DNA from: Arenicellales bacterium
GTDB lineage: Bacteria; Pseudomonadota; Gammaproteobacteria; Arenicellales; UBA868
Direction: 5' to 3'
Length of the DNA stretch: 19,741 bases
Assembly (NCBI GenBank): GCA_028825345.1
Contig: JAPKAJ010000010.1
Location: 1 to 19,741, forward strand
Notes under the pieces: generated by a model
Told to the model about the DNA's origin: nothing
Databases searched by the model: none
Seen by the model: the letters and a program-made list of their open reading frames with translations, nothing else
Shown: positions 1-8,003 of the stretch, piece after piece
Layout: every line of letters begins with the position of its first letter
Position numbering within the stretch: the first letter of the stretch is position 1
Position numbers and translations under genes: made by a program

Positions 1-399
1 TCCGTTTTCACGGTAAAAGCGAAACCGCCTCCGGCCCGATTCCCGCTCAGCGCCTTCATTGCCGACAATCTCGGCGACGCGGAGAAAGCCGGTAAAATCG
101 GCGACCGGGTCTCCAGCAAGGGACACCACCACCTGGGCAGTTTCACTTTTGGCCGGCTCATTCCCGATGGTCACGGGTGTGCGGGTTTTGCCTGTGCCGT
201 TGATAGAGTGAGGTACAAAGCTGTTCTGAGAGAAGGTCCAGAGTAGCTGGTCCAGGGTTTTGGCCTGTTCTACGCTGCTACAACGTATGTAAACCTGATG
301 CCCTGCCTGAAAGGCTTTCTCCGTTACACGACAGGCGAGCGTTAAGTGGCCCTGCGCAGGCCCGCCGGACTGAACATAGAAATCAACCCTGCAACTCAT
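1..399 (-). CDS. holC: DNA polymerase III subunit chi, 3' end cut by window edge
   Basis: HolC (chi) is the clamp-loader accessory subunit that pairs with psi and binds single-stranded DNA-binding protein, linking the replisome to SSB-coated DNA. I translated this frame by hand from the ATG whose complement is at 397-399: 133 codons run without a stop to the window edge. The N-terminal beta-strand (VDFYVQSG), the helix with ACRVTEKAFQAGHQVYI and the motif QLLWTFSQNSFVPH are typical of chi, which binds psi through this Rossmann-like fold. The usual length is about 140-150 residues, so only a short C-terminal piece is missing. The start lies 7 bases after the pepA stop, with a GGAG just upstream, so pepA and holC are probably co-transcribed, as is common in gammaproteobacteria. 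Confidence 0.87.
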   Translation of the reverse strand, partial: MSCRVDFYVQSGGPAQGHLTLACRVTEKAFQAGHQVYIRCSSVEQAKTLDQLLWTFSQNSFVPHSINGTGKTRTPVTIGNEPAKSETAQVVVSLAGDPVADFTGFLRVAEIVGNEGAERESGRRRFRFYRENG

Positions 400-406
400 G
401 GCTCCA

Positions 407-1906
407 TCAGCCTGCTTTGGCTCGGTTAATCAGGAAACGAGTCAACAAGGGTACTGGACGGCCAGTTGAACCTTTTCTAGCTCCAGAATGCCACGCCGTG
501 CCGGCAATATCCAGATGTGCCCAAGTCATCTTTGTGGCAAACCGGGACAAAAAGCAGGCAGCGGTGACGGCTCCAGCGGTACGTCCACCGATATTGGCCA
601 TATCGGCAAAGGGGCTATTGAGTTGTTTCTGGTAGTCCTCCCAGAGCGGCATACGCCAGGCACGGTCTCGGGCTAAGTTACCACAAGCCAGGAGCTCTTC
701 GGCCAGCGCATCATCAGGGCTGAACAACGCTGTGGCAGGATGTCCCAGTGCGACCACGCAGGCGCCGGTGAGTGTTGCAATATCAATGATTGCTGCGGGT
801 TTGTAGCGTTCGGCATAGGTCAGGGCATCACAGAGGACGAGCCGGCCCTCAGCATCGGTATTGAGAATCTCAATAGTTTTTCCTGACATGCTGGTAACGA
901 TGTCCCCGGGTTTAATGGCGGCACCGTCGGGCAGGTTTTCACTGCTGGGCACGATACCCACGACATTAAGCTTGAGCTGGAGTTCAGCGGCAGCTACCAA
1001 TGCACCAAATACGCTAGCACCGCCACACATGTCGTACTTCATTTCGTCCATAGCTGATGCGGGTTTCAACGAAATCCCACCTGCATCGAAAGTGATACCT
1101 TTTCCCACCAGTACCACTGGCGCTTCATTCGATTTGCCGCCACGGTGCTCCATGATGATGAACCGTGCTGGCTCCCGACTACCACGCGAGACGGACAGTA
1201 ATGCACCCATTTTAAGGGACTTCATTTTGGCTTCATCCAGGATCTTGACGCCCAAGCCGTGGCTACGCGAAAGTTTTCGTGCCTGGGTAGCCAGGTAACT
1301 GGGGGTGCATAGATTTCCTGGCAGGTTGCCAAGATCTTGAGCCAGTTTCATGCCGTTGGCGATTGCTGTCGCTTCTTTGACACCGGCCCGGGTGACTGAT
1401 GCTGTGTTGCTTGATCCTGGCACAAGAGTAACCCGTGTCAGTGCACCACCGCGTTTGACTGCCTCTTTACTTGCGCCCGTTTTTAATTGATTAAAGCGAT
1501 AAGTGGCGTTATGCAGCGCCTGTGCCAGAACCCGGGCACGCGTACTGGGGTCAATCCCTTTGGCTGAGATTTCCGCCAGGGTTACGACGGCATTGGTAGC
1601 TGGTGTTGCACACAGACGTTGCGCTGTTGCAGCTGCAGCACGAGCAAAATCATCGGCATCGGGATGTTCGCCGACCCCGACCAGAAGCAGTCGTTGGGCG
1701 TTAATCCCTGATGGAGCAGGGGTCATCAGCACAGTGCCGGGTCGGCCATCGATATCTCCCGCTTTAGCAAGTGTGCTGATCAGACCTTGCGTTGCGGCCT
1801 CAACCTTGCGGGCACTGGCTGACCAGCGATCATTTTCATGAATGGGAATAACAAGGCAATGGGTGTGCACGCGGGTGATGTCGGGTGAAGAAACGGTGAT
1901 TTTCAT
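407..1906 (-). CDS. pepA: Leucyl (cytosol) aminopeptidase PepA
   Basis: This is a cytoplasmic M17 metallo-aminopeptidase that removes N-terminal residues, leucine preferred, using two metal ions. In some bacteria PepA also binds DNA as an architectural factor. I chose the ATG at 1906, giving 499 aa and the start MKITVSSPDI. It has AGGA six bases upstream and matches the roughly 500-aa family length; the ATG at 1948 would add 14 residues and lacks this support. Numbered from 1906, VGKGITFDAGG supplies metal ligands K269 and D274, followed by K281 (catalytic) and D292. The family signature NTDAEGRL lies at 349-356 (D351, E353, R355). The residues 1-165 form the usual variable N-terminal domain. 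It is divergent from lptF and followed by holC, the conserved gammaproteobacterial order. Confidence 0.97.
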   Translation of the reverse strand: MKITVSSPDITRVHTHCLVIPIHENDRWSASARKVEAATQGLISTLAKAGDIDGRPGTVLMTPAPSGINAQRLLLVGVGEHPDADDFARAAAATAQRLCATPATNAVVTLAEISAKGIDPSTRARVLAQALHNATYRFNQLKTGASKEAVKRGGALTRVTLVPGSSNTASVTRAGVKEATAIANGMKLAQDLGNLPGNLCTPSYLATQARKLSRSHGLGVKILDEAKMKSLKMGALLSVSRGSREPARFIIMEHRGGKSNEAPVVLVGKGITFDAGGISLKPASAMDEMKYDMCGGASVFGALVAAAELQLKLNVVGIVPSSENLPDGAAIKPGDIVTSMSGKTIEILNTDAEGRLVLCDALTYAERYKPAAIIDIATLTGACVVALGHPATALFSPDDALAEELLACGNLARDRAWRMPLWEDYQKQLNSPFADMANIGGRTAGAVTAACFLSRFATKMTWAHLDIAGTAWHSGARKGSTGRPVPLLTRFLINRAKAG

Positions 1907-2037
1907 ATTTTTCCTGGCAATAAAACTGTGGTTTGAGTTCAGTAACACTGGGTCGATTATGCTGATTCACGTAAAATGACGTGCTATTGTGGTGGCTGAT
2001 TCAATGCGATGTCAAAACCCGCGGCTAGGAACGTCTA
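1907..2037. promoter_or_regulatory. Divergent pepA / lptF promoter region
   Basis: These 131 bases separate the divergent pepA and lptF starts and must hold promoters for both. The best plus-strand candidate is TTGAGT (1933-1938) with TATGCT (1958-1963), but the 19-base spacer is longer than ideal, so the assignment is weak. No strong inverted repeat was noticed. The lptF start is preceded by a TAGGAACG ribosome-binding sequence. Confidence 0.3.
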
Positions 2038-3141
2038 ATGATCCTGCGTAGAGCCCTTGCCCGCGAGGTCCTGCTCACCAGCGGAGCAGTGACTGTGGTA
2101 ATTTTTTGTATTTTCCTAGTTGTTCGCGTTTTGGGATTTTTACGCCAGGCTGCCGAGGGCGTTATTCCTATCGATAGCATATTTTTGTTGCTGTTTCTGA
2201 AAGTGATTGGCTACATGGATGTGATCCTTCCGCTGATGATGTTTGTGGCCATATTGATGGTGCTCGGCCGTTGGAGTCGGGACAACGAGATGACCATCAT
2301 GGCAGCGGCCGGCTTTGGTTTGAGTCATCTGTTACAACCCGCAGGTTTTTTGCTGCTGGTGAGTGCCATCATTGTTGGAAGTTTTTCTCTCATTGTAGGG
2401 CCTATGGCGGTGCGGGCAGTGGGAGCGATAGAGCATGACCTGAAATCCCGTGACGACATTGTGGGAGTTATCCCAGGCGTTTTTTTGGAAACTCGCGCAG
2501 GCCGCGCAGTTTATTTTGTTGAGTCATTGAATGATGAGACCAGGCAGTATGAGGGGATCTTTGCGTGGGGGTCGGATGCCGGTCGGGAAGGAGTGATTCT
2601 GGCGAAAACCGCACACCGGGAAATCGACCCTGATAGTCAGGATGCGTTTCTGGTCTTAGAAGATGGTGTTCGCTATGAAGGTGTACCCGGGGACAGCGTT
2701 TACCGGGTCATTAATTTTGAGCGCTATGCCATCCGCGATAGTATGGGCCCGGCTTCACCGGTACGCTATCCCCTGCATGGTTGGAAAACAGGTCGGTTAT
2801 GGAAATCTAATGGCTCCTATGAGCGCAAGGAATTAGCCTGGCGGTTCTCCAAGATCGCTGTACTTCCAGTACTCATTCTTTTCGCACTGTCACTGGGCCG
2901 CATGGAACCACGAGGCAAGCGGTATGTGTCGATGTTTGTAGCATTGTCAATTTATTTCTCCTATACCAATCTGGTAACGCTGATGTGTGCCCAGATGCCT
3001 AAGGGTGGGTTCGAACCGCTGGCAGGGTTGATAGCAACTCACCTGCTGTTTGCGGCTATGGCGGTGTATCTGTTCTGGCGTCGCGCCAATGACCGGCCTT
3101 TTTGGCAGTGGCCAGTCCGACTGAAACGCATCGCTGGCTGA
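2038..3141 (+). CDS. lptF: LPS export ABC transporter permease LptF
   Basis: LptF is one half of the inner-membrane permease of the LptB2FG exporter, which extracts lipopolysaccharide from the inner membrane and passes it through LptC and LptA to the outer-membrane LptDE. The 367-aa protein matches the family length. It starts with the typical amphipathic coupling helix (MILRRALAREVLLTS) followed by hydrophobic segments near residues 15-35, 48-80 and 95-120. A hydrophilic periplasmic beta-jellyroll domain follows (about 125-265), including the family pattern LETRAGRAVYFVESL. Three C-terminal membrane segments lie at about 275-350. The YjgP/YjgQ-family feature RWSRDNEMTIMAAAG is present. lptG follows after 6 bases, so the two are one operon. 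Confidence 0.97.
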   Translation: MILRRALAREVLLTSGAVTVVIFCIFLVVRVLGFLRQAAEGVIPIDSIFLLLFLKVIGYMDVILPLMMFVAILMVLGRWSRDNEMTIMAAAGFGLSHLLQPAGFLLLVSAIIVGSFSLIVGPMAVRAVGAIEHDLKSRDDIVGVIPGVFLETRAGRAVYFVESLNDETRQYEGIFAWGSDAGREGVILAKTAHREIDPDSQDAFLVLEDGVRYEGVPGDSVYRVINFERYAIRDSMGPASPVRYPLHGWKTGRLWKSNGSYERKELAWRFSKIAVLPVLILFALSLGRMEPRGKRYVSMFVALSIYFSYTNLVTLMCAQMPKGGFEPLAGLIATHLLFAAMAVYLFWRRANDRPFWQWPVRLKRIAG

Positions 3142-3147
3142 GTACCG

Positions 3148-4215
3148 ATGCGCTTGCTCGATCTATATCTGGGGCGGGTATTACTAAACCAGATACTACT
3201 GGTTCTGGGAGTACTGGTTGGTGTGTTTGTGTTCGTTACATTCATTGACCAGGTTTCCTACCTTGGTACGGGTCAATATAGCCTGCTGGATGCGATAAAG
3301 TATGTCCTGTTAAGTACGCCACGTATCGTTTACGAGATATTTCCGATGGCGGTACTGGTGGGCGCCATACTCGGTCTCTCCCTGCTGGCAGTCGATTCGG
3401 AGTTGATCGTGATGCGTTCCAGTGGGATATCGATCGGTCAGATTACTGTCGCTGTGCTAAAGCTGGGTTTTCTGTTGGCCTTAGTAGCGCTACTGATTGG
3501 CGAGTTCATCACACCATGGAGTGAAACTCTGGCGCAGCGCGGGCGGGCACAGGCGTTGGAACGGAATATTGAACAAAAATCCAACTCTGGCTTGTGGCTG
3601 CGAGACGGAAAGACCTTCGTTAATGTTCGCGAGGTCCTACCCGATCTGACACTGCGCGATATTCGTATTTTCCAGTTTGACGATATGAGCCAATTGCGTG
3701 CACTGTTACATGCGGGCACGGGCCGTTACGCCAAAACATTTTGGGATCTTGACGATGTCAAGCGGACGTTAATTGATGAACAGGGCTTTACCCAGGTCGT
3801 GCAGGATGTAAAGGCCCGTTGGAACACTGCGGTTACGCCGCAGACGATGACGGTATTCTTGGTGCAGCCGGACCAGTTATCTCTGCTCCAGTTGCGTCAG
3901 TACATTGCTCACCTCAGGGCTAATGTTCAGGACACGCGTAACTTTGAATTGGCTTATTGGTCGAAACTGACATTACCTGCGTCAGCGGCTGTGATGCTGT
4001 TGTTGGCGATCCCGTTCGTTTTCGGCAGTATCCGCTCAGGAGGCATGGGTCGGAACCTTTTTATCGGAATCATGATCGGAATTACCTTTTTTGCCACCAG
4101 CAAGGCGCTGGGCTATATCGTGCTGGTTTATGACATGCCGCCACTGGTGGGGGCCATTTTGCCAACGGCTGCCTTCGCAATGGCTGCAGGGATTCTCTAC
4201 CGGCGGATCCCTTAA
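3148..4215 (+). CDS. lptG: LPS export ABC transporter permease LptG
   Basis: LptG is the partner permease of LptF in the LptB2FG lipopolysaccharide exporter. The 355-aa product has the same layout: an N-terminal amphipathic helix (MRLLDLYLGRVLLNQ), membrane helices in roughly the first 120 residues, a periplasmic jellyroll domain (about 125-260), and three C-terminal membrane helices ending in GILYRRIP. The motif VDSELIVMRSSGISIGQI after the second or third helix is the LptG counterpart of the coupling-loop sequence in LptF. The ATG lies 6 bases after the lptF stop, consistent with translational coupling. It converges on ald across 196 bases. Confidence 0.97.
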   Translation: MRLLDLYLGRVLLNQILLVLGVLVGVFVFVTFIDQVSYLGTGQYSLLDAIKYVLLSTPRIVYEIFPMAVLVGAILGLSLLAVDSELIVMRSSGISIGQITVAVLKLGFLLALVALLIGEFITPWSETLAQRGRAQALERNIEQKSNSGLWLRDGKTFVNVREVLPDLTLRDIRIFQFDDMSQLRALLHAGTGRYAKTFWDLDDVKRTLIDEQGFTQVVQDVKARWNTAVTPQTMTVFLVQPDQLSLLQLRQYIAHLRANVQDTRNFELAYWSKLTLPASAAVMLLLAIPFVFGSIRSGGMGRNLFIGIMIGITFFATSKALGYIVLVYDMPPLVGAILPTAAFAMAAGILYRRIP

Positions 4216-4411
4216 GCACCAACACAAATGGGAGGCCCGACGCTGACTGGCCTACGATGGCCATCCCTGTTATGACTTGATTGGGTTGGATGTCAGCCGG
4301 TGATCGCGCCTGGCTCGACCAGGTCAACCATACTGTGCCCGGGCTTAAGTAGCAGATTGAGCCGTCTGATGAGCGCCCTGGAGCGCCGTGCGCCCCAGGG
4401 ATGCGAGTCGA
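4216..4411. other. Intergenic gap between convergent lptG and ald
   Basis: This 196-base stretch lies between the stops of lptG and ald. I see no credible ORF and no hairpin followed by a T-run on either strand. A weak CCCTGG...CCAGGG repeat (4376-4400) has a 13-base loop and no poly-T, so I do not call it a terminator. This is the junction between housekeeping genes and the sulfonate locus. Confidence 0.4.
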
Positions 4412-5527
4412 TCAGCCTAGGGCAGTTTCTGGGTCGACATAGTTATAGCCCAGATCCCGCGCTACTTCTCGGCAAGTGATCTTGCCTTCATGTACGTTCA
4501 GGCCGTCACGCAAATGACGATCCTCCTTGAGAGCCTGGTGGTAGCCTTTGTCCGCCAACATCAGCACATGAGGCAAGGTGACGTTATTGAGTGCGTAGGT
4601 CGAGGTGCGCGGGACGCCGCCGGGCATATTCGCAACGCAGTAGTGCACTACATCATCGACCACGTAGGTGGGTTCAGCATGAGTTGTGGGTCGTGCAGTT
4701 TCACAGCAGCCACCCTGGTCGATAGCCACATCAACGATAACGGCGCCCGGCTTCATGGCTCGCACCATTTCGGCTGTGACCAATTTGGGGGCTGCTGCGC
4801 CTGGAATCAGGACGCCACCGATTACCAGGTCAGCCTCAAGTACATGACGCTCGACCGCGTCACGGGTTGAAAATACCGTATTGGTTGAACGACCGAACTG
4901 TTGCCAGTGCGTTTCAATGACCTCGGGGCTTCGATCGACCACCCAGACATCTGCACCCATACCGACTGCAATATGCGTGGCGTGTGTGCCGACCACGCCG
5001 GCACCGAGAATCACCACTTTGGCTGGGTCTACTCCTGGTACACCCCCGAGTAACACGCCCAGGCCGCCGTGGGGATGCTCAAGGCAATAGGCCCCAGCCT
5101 GTATGGCCATACGACCGGCCACCTTGGACATGGGCGCAAGCAGGGGCAGGCCCCCGCGAGGCGACGTGACGGTCTCGTAGGCGATACAGGTCGCACCGCT
5201 GTCGACTAAGTCACGAGTCTGCTCCGGATCTGGCGCCAGGTGCAGATAGGTAAAGAGAATCTGGCCCGGGCGTAGCATGGCGCGCTCGTCAGCCTGTGGC
5301 TCTTTCACTTTGACGATCATTTCCGCGCCGGCGAAAATTTCTTGCGGATCATCAACAATTTGCGCGCCCACTGCTCGATATTCGTCATCGCTTGCGCTGA
5401 TACCTTCCCCGGCGTTGGCCTGTACCATGACCTGGTGGCCATGGGTCACGGCTTCACGTACGCTGGCTGGTGCCATGCCGACCCGGTATTCGTGGTTTTT
5501 TATTTCCTTGGGTACGCCGATTAACAT
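4412..5527 (-). CDS. ald: Alanine dehydrogenase (NAD-dependent)
   Basis: Ald catalyses reversible NAD-dependent oxidation of L-alanine to pyruvate and ammonium in the cytoplasm. The 371-aa length is exactly that of the family. Visible features are the pyruvate-binding R15 in NHEYRVGMAP, K75 in IVKVKEP, H96 in FTYLHLAP, the signature PMSKVAGRMA (132-141), the Rossmann nucleotide loop GAGVVG (175-180) and the catalytic aspartate in VDVAIDQGG. A strong GGGAGG precedes the ATG. Its place downstream of xsc fits the known role in taurine-type pathways: alanine made by the omega-aminotransferase is oxidised to regenerate the pyruvate acceptor and free ammonium. A 14-base palindrome (5573-5586) lies about 50 bases upstream and may be an operator. 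Confidence 0.96.
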   Translation of the reverse strand: MLIGVPKEIKNHEYRVGMAPASVREAVTHGHQVMVQANAGEGISASDDEYRAVGAQIVDDPQEIFAGAEMIVKVKEPQADERAMLRPGQILFTYLHLAPDPEQTRDLVDSGATCIAYETVTSPRGGLPLLAPMSKVAGRMAIQAGAYCLEHPHGGLGVLLGGVPGVDPAKVVILGAGVVGTHATHIAVGMGADVWVVDRSPEVIETHWQQFGRSTNTVFSTRDAVERHVLEADLVIGGVLIPGAAAPKLVTAEMVRAMKPGAVIVDVAIDQGGCCETARPTTHAEPTYVVDDVVHYCVANMPGGVPRTSTYALNNVTLPHVLMLADKGYHQALKEDRHLRDGLNVHEGKITCREVARDLGYNYVDPETALG

Positions 5528-5572
5528 TTAAGAACCTCCCGGTTAATTAAAACATGACACCTAATACGCCTA

Positions 5573-5586
5573 ACTAGATTTCTAGT
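5573..5586. promoter_or_regulatory. Palindrome upstream of ald, possible operator
   Basis: ACTAGATTTCTAGT is a perfect 6+6 inverted repeat with a 2-base centre, at about -46 to -59 relative to the ald ATG. On the minus strand TATTAG-like sequences lie between it and the ald ribosome-binding site, so the palindrome could overlap or flank an ald promoter. No regulator can be assigned. Confidence 0.3.
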
Positions 5587-5619
5587 ACAGCTGTCAGGCA
5601 ATAACGGACTCACTTTGAC

Positions 5620-5655
5620 CCCTAGGCGAGTTGCAATCTTCACAATCGCCTATGG
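5620..5655 (-). terminator. Stem-loop at the 3' end of xsc
   Basis: Six bases beyond the xsc stop, TAGGCGA (5623-5629) plus TTG (5631-5633) pairs with CAA (5643-5645) plus TCGCCTA (5646-5652). This makes a 10-bp stem with one bulged G, a 9-base loop and an outer CC/GG extension. No T-run follows on the minus strand, so it is not a standard intrinsic terminator. It may be an RNA-stabilising hairpin or partial attenuator between xsc and ald. Confidence 0.45.
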
Positions 5656-5661
5656 ATCGCT

Positions 5662-7431
5662 CTATTGGGAGCGCATGTCGGCACGGTCAATACCTGCAAC
5701 TGCTACCGGCGCCTTCATTGCATCACGGCGGAAGGGTTCGCCCAGCTCCTGGTTGAGAACCACCTCGATAAAGGTCGTGATATTGCTGTTCATCTGCTCG
5801 CTGATAGCGGTATTGAGCGCAGCCGTGAGCTCTTCCATGGTCTCAGTTTTAACACCCTTAACCCCGCAGGCTTGGGCTATCTTGGCGTATTCCACACCTA
5901 CGTTAAGTTCTGTACCAACGAAATTGTCCTGATACCATAATGTGGTGTTTCGCTTTTCAGCACCCCACTGGTAATTACGGAATATGATCATGGTGATCGG
6001 TGGCCACTCGTTACGCCCGCACGCGGTCATCTCGTTCATGGAGATCCCGAAAGCCCCATCCCCAGCAAAACCAACCACAGGAACATCCGGGCAGCCGATC
6101 TTGGCGCCGAGGATTGAGGGAAAACCGTAACCGCATGGGCCAAATAGGCCGGGAGCAAGATATTTTCGGCCTTGCTCGAAACTCGGGTATGCGTTGCCGA
6201 TGGCACAGTTGTTACCAATATCCGAAGAGATAATGGCTTCACGGGGCAGGGCTTTCATGATGGCACGCCATGCCTGGCGAGGTGACATGCGCTCAGGTTT
6301 GTCGTCCCGCGAGCGTTGGTTCCAGGTAGTGCCGGGATCATCTTCTTCGTGATCCATGCTGGCAAGTTCTGATGCCCAGTCGGACTTGCACTTTGCGATC
6401 AGATCTGCCCTTTGGGCGCGGCCTTGGTCGCCTGCATTGACGCTGAGTTGTGTAAGCAACTGTTCAGCGACTCGTCGGGCATCACCTTGGATGGCTACAT
6501 CTACTTTCTTGGTTAAGCCAATGCGATCAGCGTTGATATCGACCTGTATCAGGCGTGCATCTTTAGGCCAATAGTCAATTCCGTAACCGGGTAGGGTTGA
6601 GAAGGGGTTTAGGCGCGTACCTAGCGCCAGGACGACGTCAGCCCTGGAAATAAGTTCCATTGCAGCTTTGGAGCCGTTGTAGCCCAGCGGTCCGGCGGCC
6701 AGGGGGTGTGAACCGGGAAAGGCATCGTTGTGTTGGTAGTTGCAGCACACCGGCGCGCCCAGTCTTTCGGCAAGGGATACGGACGTTTCGATAGCGCCGC
6801 TTAGCACGGCACCGGCCCCGTTGAGAATGACCGGAAAACTGGCCTCGGATAGAAGTGCCGCGGCCTTGGCAATAGCAGTCTCGCCTCCGGGAGAACGCTC
6901 TACCTCGATAACTTGGGGCAGTTCAATATCTATAACCTGGGTCCAGTAATCGCGTGGCACATTGATTTGCGCTGGCGCCGAACCTCTTCGAGCTTTTTCG
7001 ATGACACGGTTGAGCACTTCAGCGATCCGGGTTGGGTCACGAACCTCTTCCTGGTAGCAGACCAAGTCCTGGAATATGGCCATCTGCTTTACTTCCTGGA
7101 AGCCACCCTGACCTATGGTCTTGTTCGCAGCCTGGGGGGTCACCAGCAGTAACGGGGTGTGGTTCCAGTAAGCGGTCATGACTGGCGTGACGAAGTTAGT
7201 AATGCCCGGCCCGTTCTGGCCAATGGCCATACTCATTTTGCCGGTCACCCGCGAATAGCCGTCGGCGCTCATTCCCGCGTTACACTCGTGGGCACAATCC
7301 CAGAACTTAATACCAGCCGCTGGGAAAAGATCTGATATCGGCATCATGGCAGAGCCAATGATCCCAAAAGAATGCTCGATCCCGTGCATTTGTAGAACTT
7401 TGACAAACGCTTCTTCAGTGCTCATTTTCAT
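5662..7431 (-). CDS. xsc: Sulfoacetaldehyde acetyltransferase (thiamine-diphosphate enzyme)
   Basis: Xsc cleaves sulfoacetaldehyde with phosphate to acetyl phosphate and sulfite. It is the central desulfonating step in taurine, isethionate and related C2-sulfonate breakdown. I chose the ATG at 7431 (MKMSTEEAFVKVLQ, 589 aa) because AGGAG sits six bases upstream and family proteins begin here at about 590-600 aa; the open frame extends upstream to 7608 without family similarity. Features are the catalytic-type glutamate E49 in CAHECNAGMSADGYSR, QNGPGITNF (72-80), GGFQEVKQM (109-117), the middle domain with NGAGAVLSG (204-212), and the thiamine-diphosphate/Mg motif GDGAFG (457-462) closed by RNYQWG near 485-490. 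The Xsc-type ending ELGEPFRRDAMK is present. Neighbouring ald, a MocR regulator and an omega-aminotransferase support the role. Acetyl phosphate would need a phosphate acetyltransferase, which is not in the window. Confidence 0.96.
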   Translation of the reverse strand: MKMSTEEAFVKVLQMHGIEHSFGIIGSAMMPISDLFPAAGIKFWDCAHECNAGMSADGYSRVTGKMSMAIGQNGPGITNFVTPVMTAYWNHTPLLLVTPQAANKTIGQGGFQEVKQMAIFQDLVCYQEEVRDPTRIAEVLNRVIEKARRGSAPAQINVPRDYWTQVIDIELPQVIEVERSPGGETAIAKAAALLSEASFPVILNGAGAVLSGAIETSVSLAERLGAPVCCNYQHNDAFPGSHPLAAGPLGYNGSKAAMELISRADVVLALGTRLNPFSTLPGYGIDYWPKDARLIQVDINADRIGLTKKVDVAIQGDARRVAEQLLTQLSVNAGDQGRAQRADLIAKCKSDWASELASMDHEEDDPGTTWNQRSRDDKPERMSPRQAWRAIMKALPREAIISSDIGNNCAIGNAYPSFEQGRKYLAPGLFGPCGYGFPSILGAKIGCPDVPVVGFAGDGAFGISMNEMTACGRNEWPPITMIIFRNYQWGAEKRNTTLWYQDNFVGTELNVGVEYAKIAQACGVKGVKTETMEELTAALNTAISEQMNSNITTFIEVVLNQELGEPFRRDAMKAPVAVAGIDRADMRSQ

Positions 7432-7652
7432 ATGTTTCTCCTGTGATCTGGAATCGCGTGGAAGTAGGCCAGGGTACCGGTGGAGATACACCTCTTGACC
7501 AGACTTTTGATCTTCGTGACGGTTTTGACTGCCCAGTGTGTTGCCGGCACCCGGATATGCGCTGGGTATTTGGACGGCGAACCATAGAACAGGTAAGCAC
7601 CCACGCATAGGGCCAGCGCGATGTCATACAGTGCGCCAGATGTGGCTTCCAA
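7428..7652 (-). CDS. Possible small membrane protein overlapping xsc start
   Basis: This is a doubtful 74-residue frame beginning at a TTG (7652). It has one plausible hydrophobic segment (GALYDIALALCVGAYLFYG, about residues 6-24) and a basic C-terminal half (VKTVTKIKSLVKRC). Its TGA overlaps the xsc ATG as ATGA, the geometry of translationally coupled genes, which is the main argument for it. Against it, there is no good ribosome-binding site before the TTG, no recognised family, and other frames across the same stretch are also open. It could equally be untranslated leader of xsc. Confidence 0.25.
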   Translation of the reverse strand: MEATSGALYDIALALCVGAYLFYGSPSKYPAHIRVPATHWAVKTVTKIKSLVKRCISTGTLAYFHAIPDHRRNI

Positions 7653-8003
7653 GCCTGATGTATCTATAACCCAACCATGACCGTTTCGGAAATCAATCTA
7701 TGCCTGCCGATGACTACCGCTGCGCTGCCAAATGGATCTAAGGTGGCAAAGGCGGCAAATGCCAGTCACCCCCGGTTTGAAGTACTTCGCACCTGGGGTG
7801 AACTGTGTGAGCGCAGCAGCGCGTTACCCGGTGATACCCCGCACCAAAGTCCGCTGGATCGTCTGACAACTCGCGGCAACGCTACACGGCAAGGCACCCC
7901 AAACAATCCGGCGCCACCTGCTTGCCCAGCCGCGGATAATGGCCGTGGGGTTGTTAGATCAACGGAACTGGCTCTGCGGGCCAACTCCCTGCGAGTTACC
8001 GAA
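7653..8003. other. Gene-free stretch between regulator and xsc
   Basis: About 350 bases separate the MocR gene stop from the small frame upstream of xsc. Several short frames run through it on both strands, but none has a family signature, a good start and a ribosome-binding site together. It contains the large imperfect palindrome at 7766-7801. On the minus strand TATAGATACA sits at about 7660-7672, close before the small frame, and could be part of an xsc promoter, though no convincing -35 element was found. The region may be regulatory DNA for xsc or a degraded gene. Confidence 0.35.
7766..7801. repeat. 36-base imperfect palindrome
   Basis: A perfect GAAGTACTTC core (7779-7788) is flanked by arms of the form CACCCC(C/A)GGT (7767-7776) and its near-complement (7791-7800). 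By eye, 15 of 18 positions pair across the symmetry axis between 7783 and 7784. No T-run follows on either strand, so it is unlikely to be an intrinsic terminator. It lies about 335 bases upstream of xsc and 200 bases after the MocR stop. A protein-binding site or strong RNA hairpin is possible. Confidence 0.5.

Noticed and set aside
861..1298. 145-codon plus-strand frame inside pepA
   Set aside because: Antisense to a fully conserved pepA; no start signal or family features.
1907..1948. Upstream ATG extending PepA by 14 residues
   Set aside because: The ATG at 1906 has AGGA at good spacing and the family N-terminus; the extension is not PepA-like and would run into the divergent promoter region.
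4376..4400. CCCTGG/CCAGGG inverted repeat as an ald or lptG terminator
   Set aside because: Only 6 bp, a 13-base loop and no T-run on either strand.
7432..7608. N-terminal extension of Xsc in the same open frame
   Set aside because: The 59 extra residues show no Xsc similarity, and a strong AGGAG sits just before the ATG at 7431.
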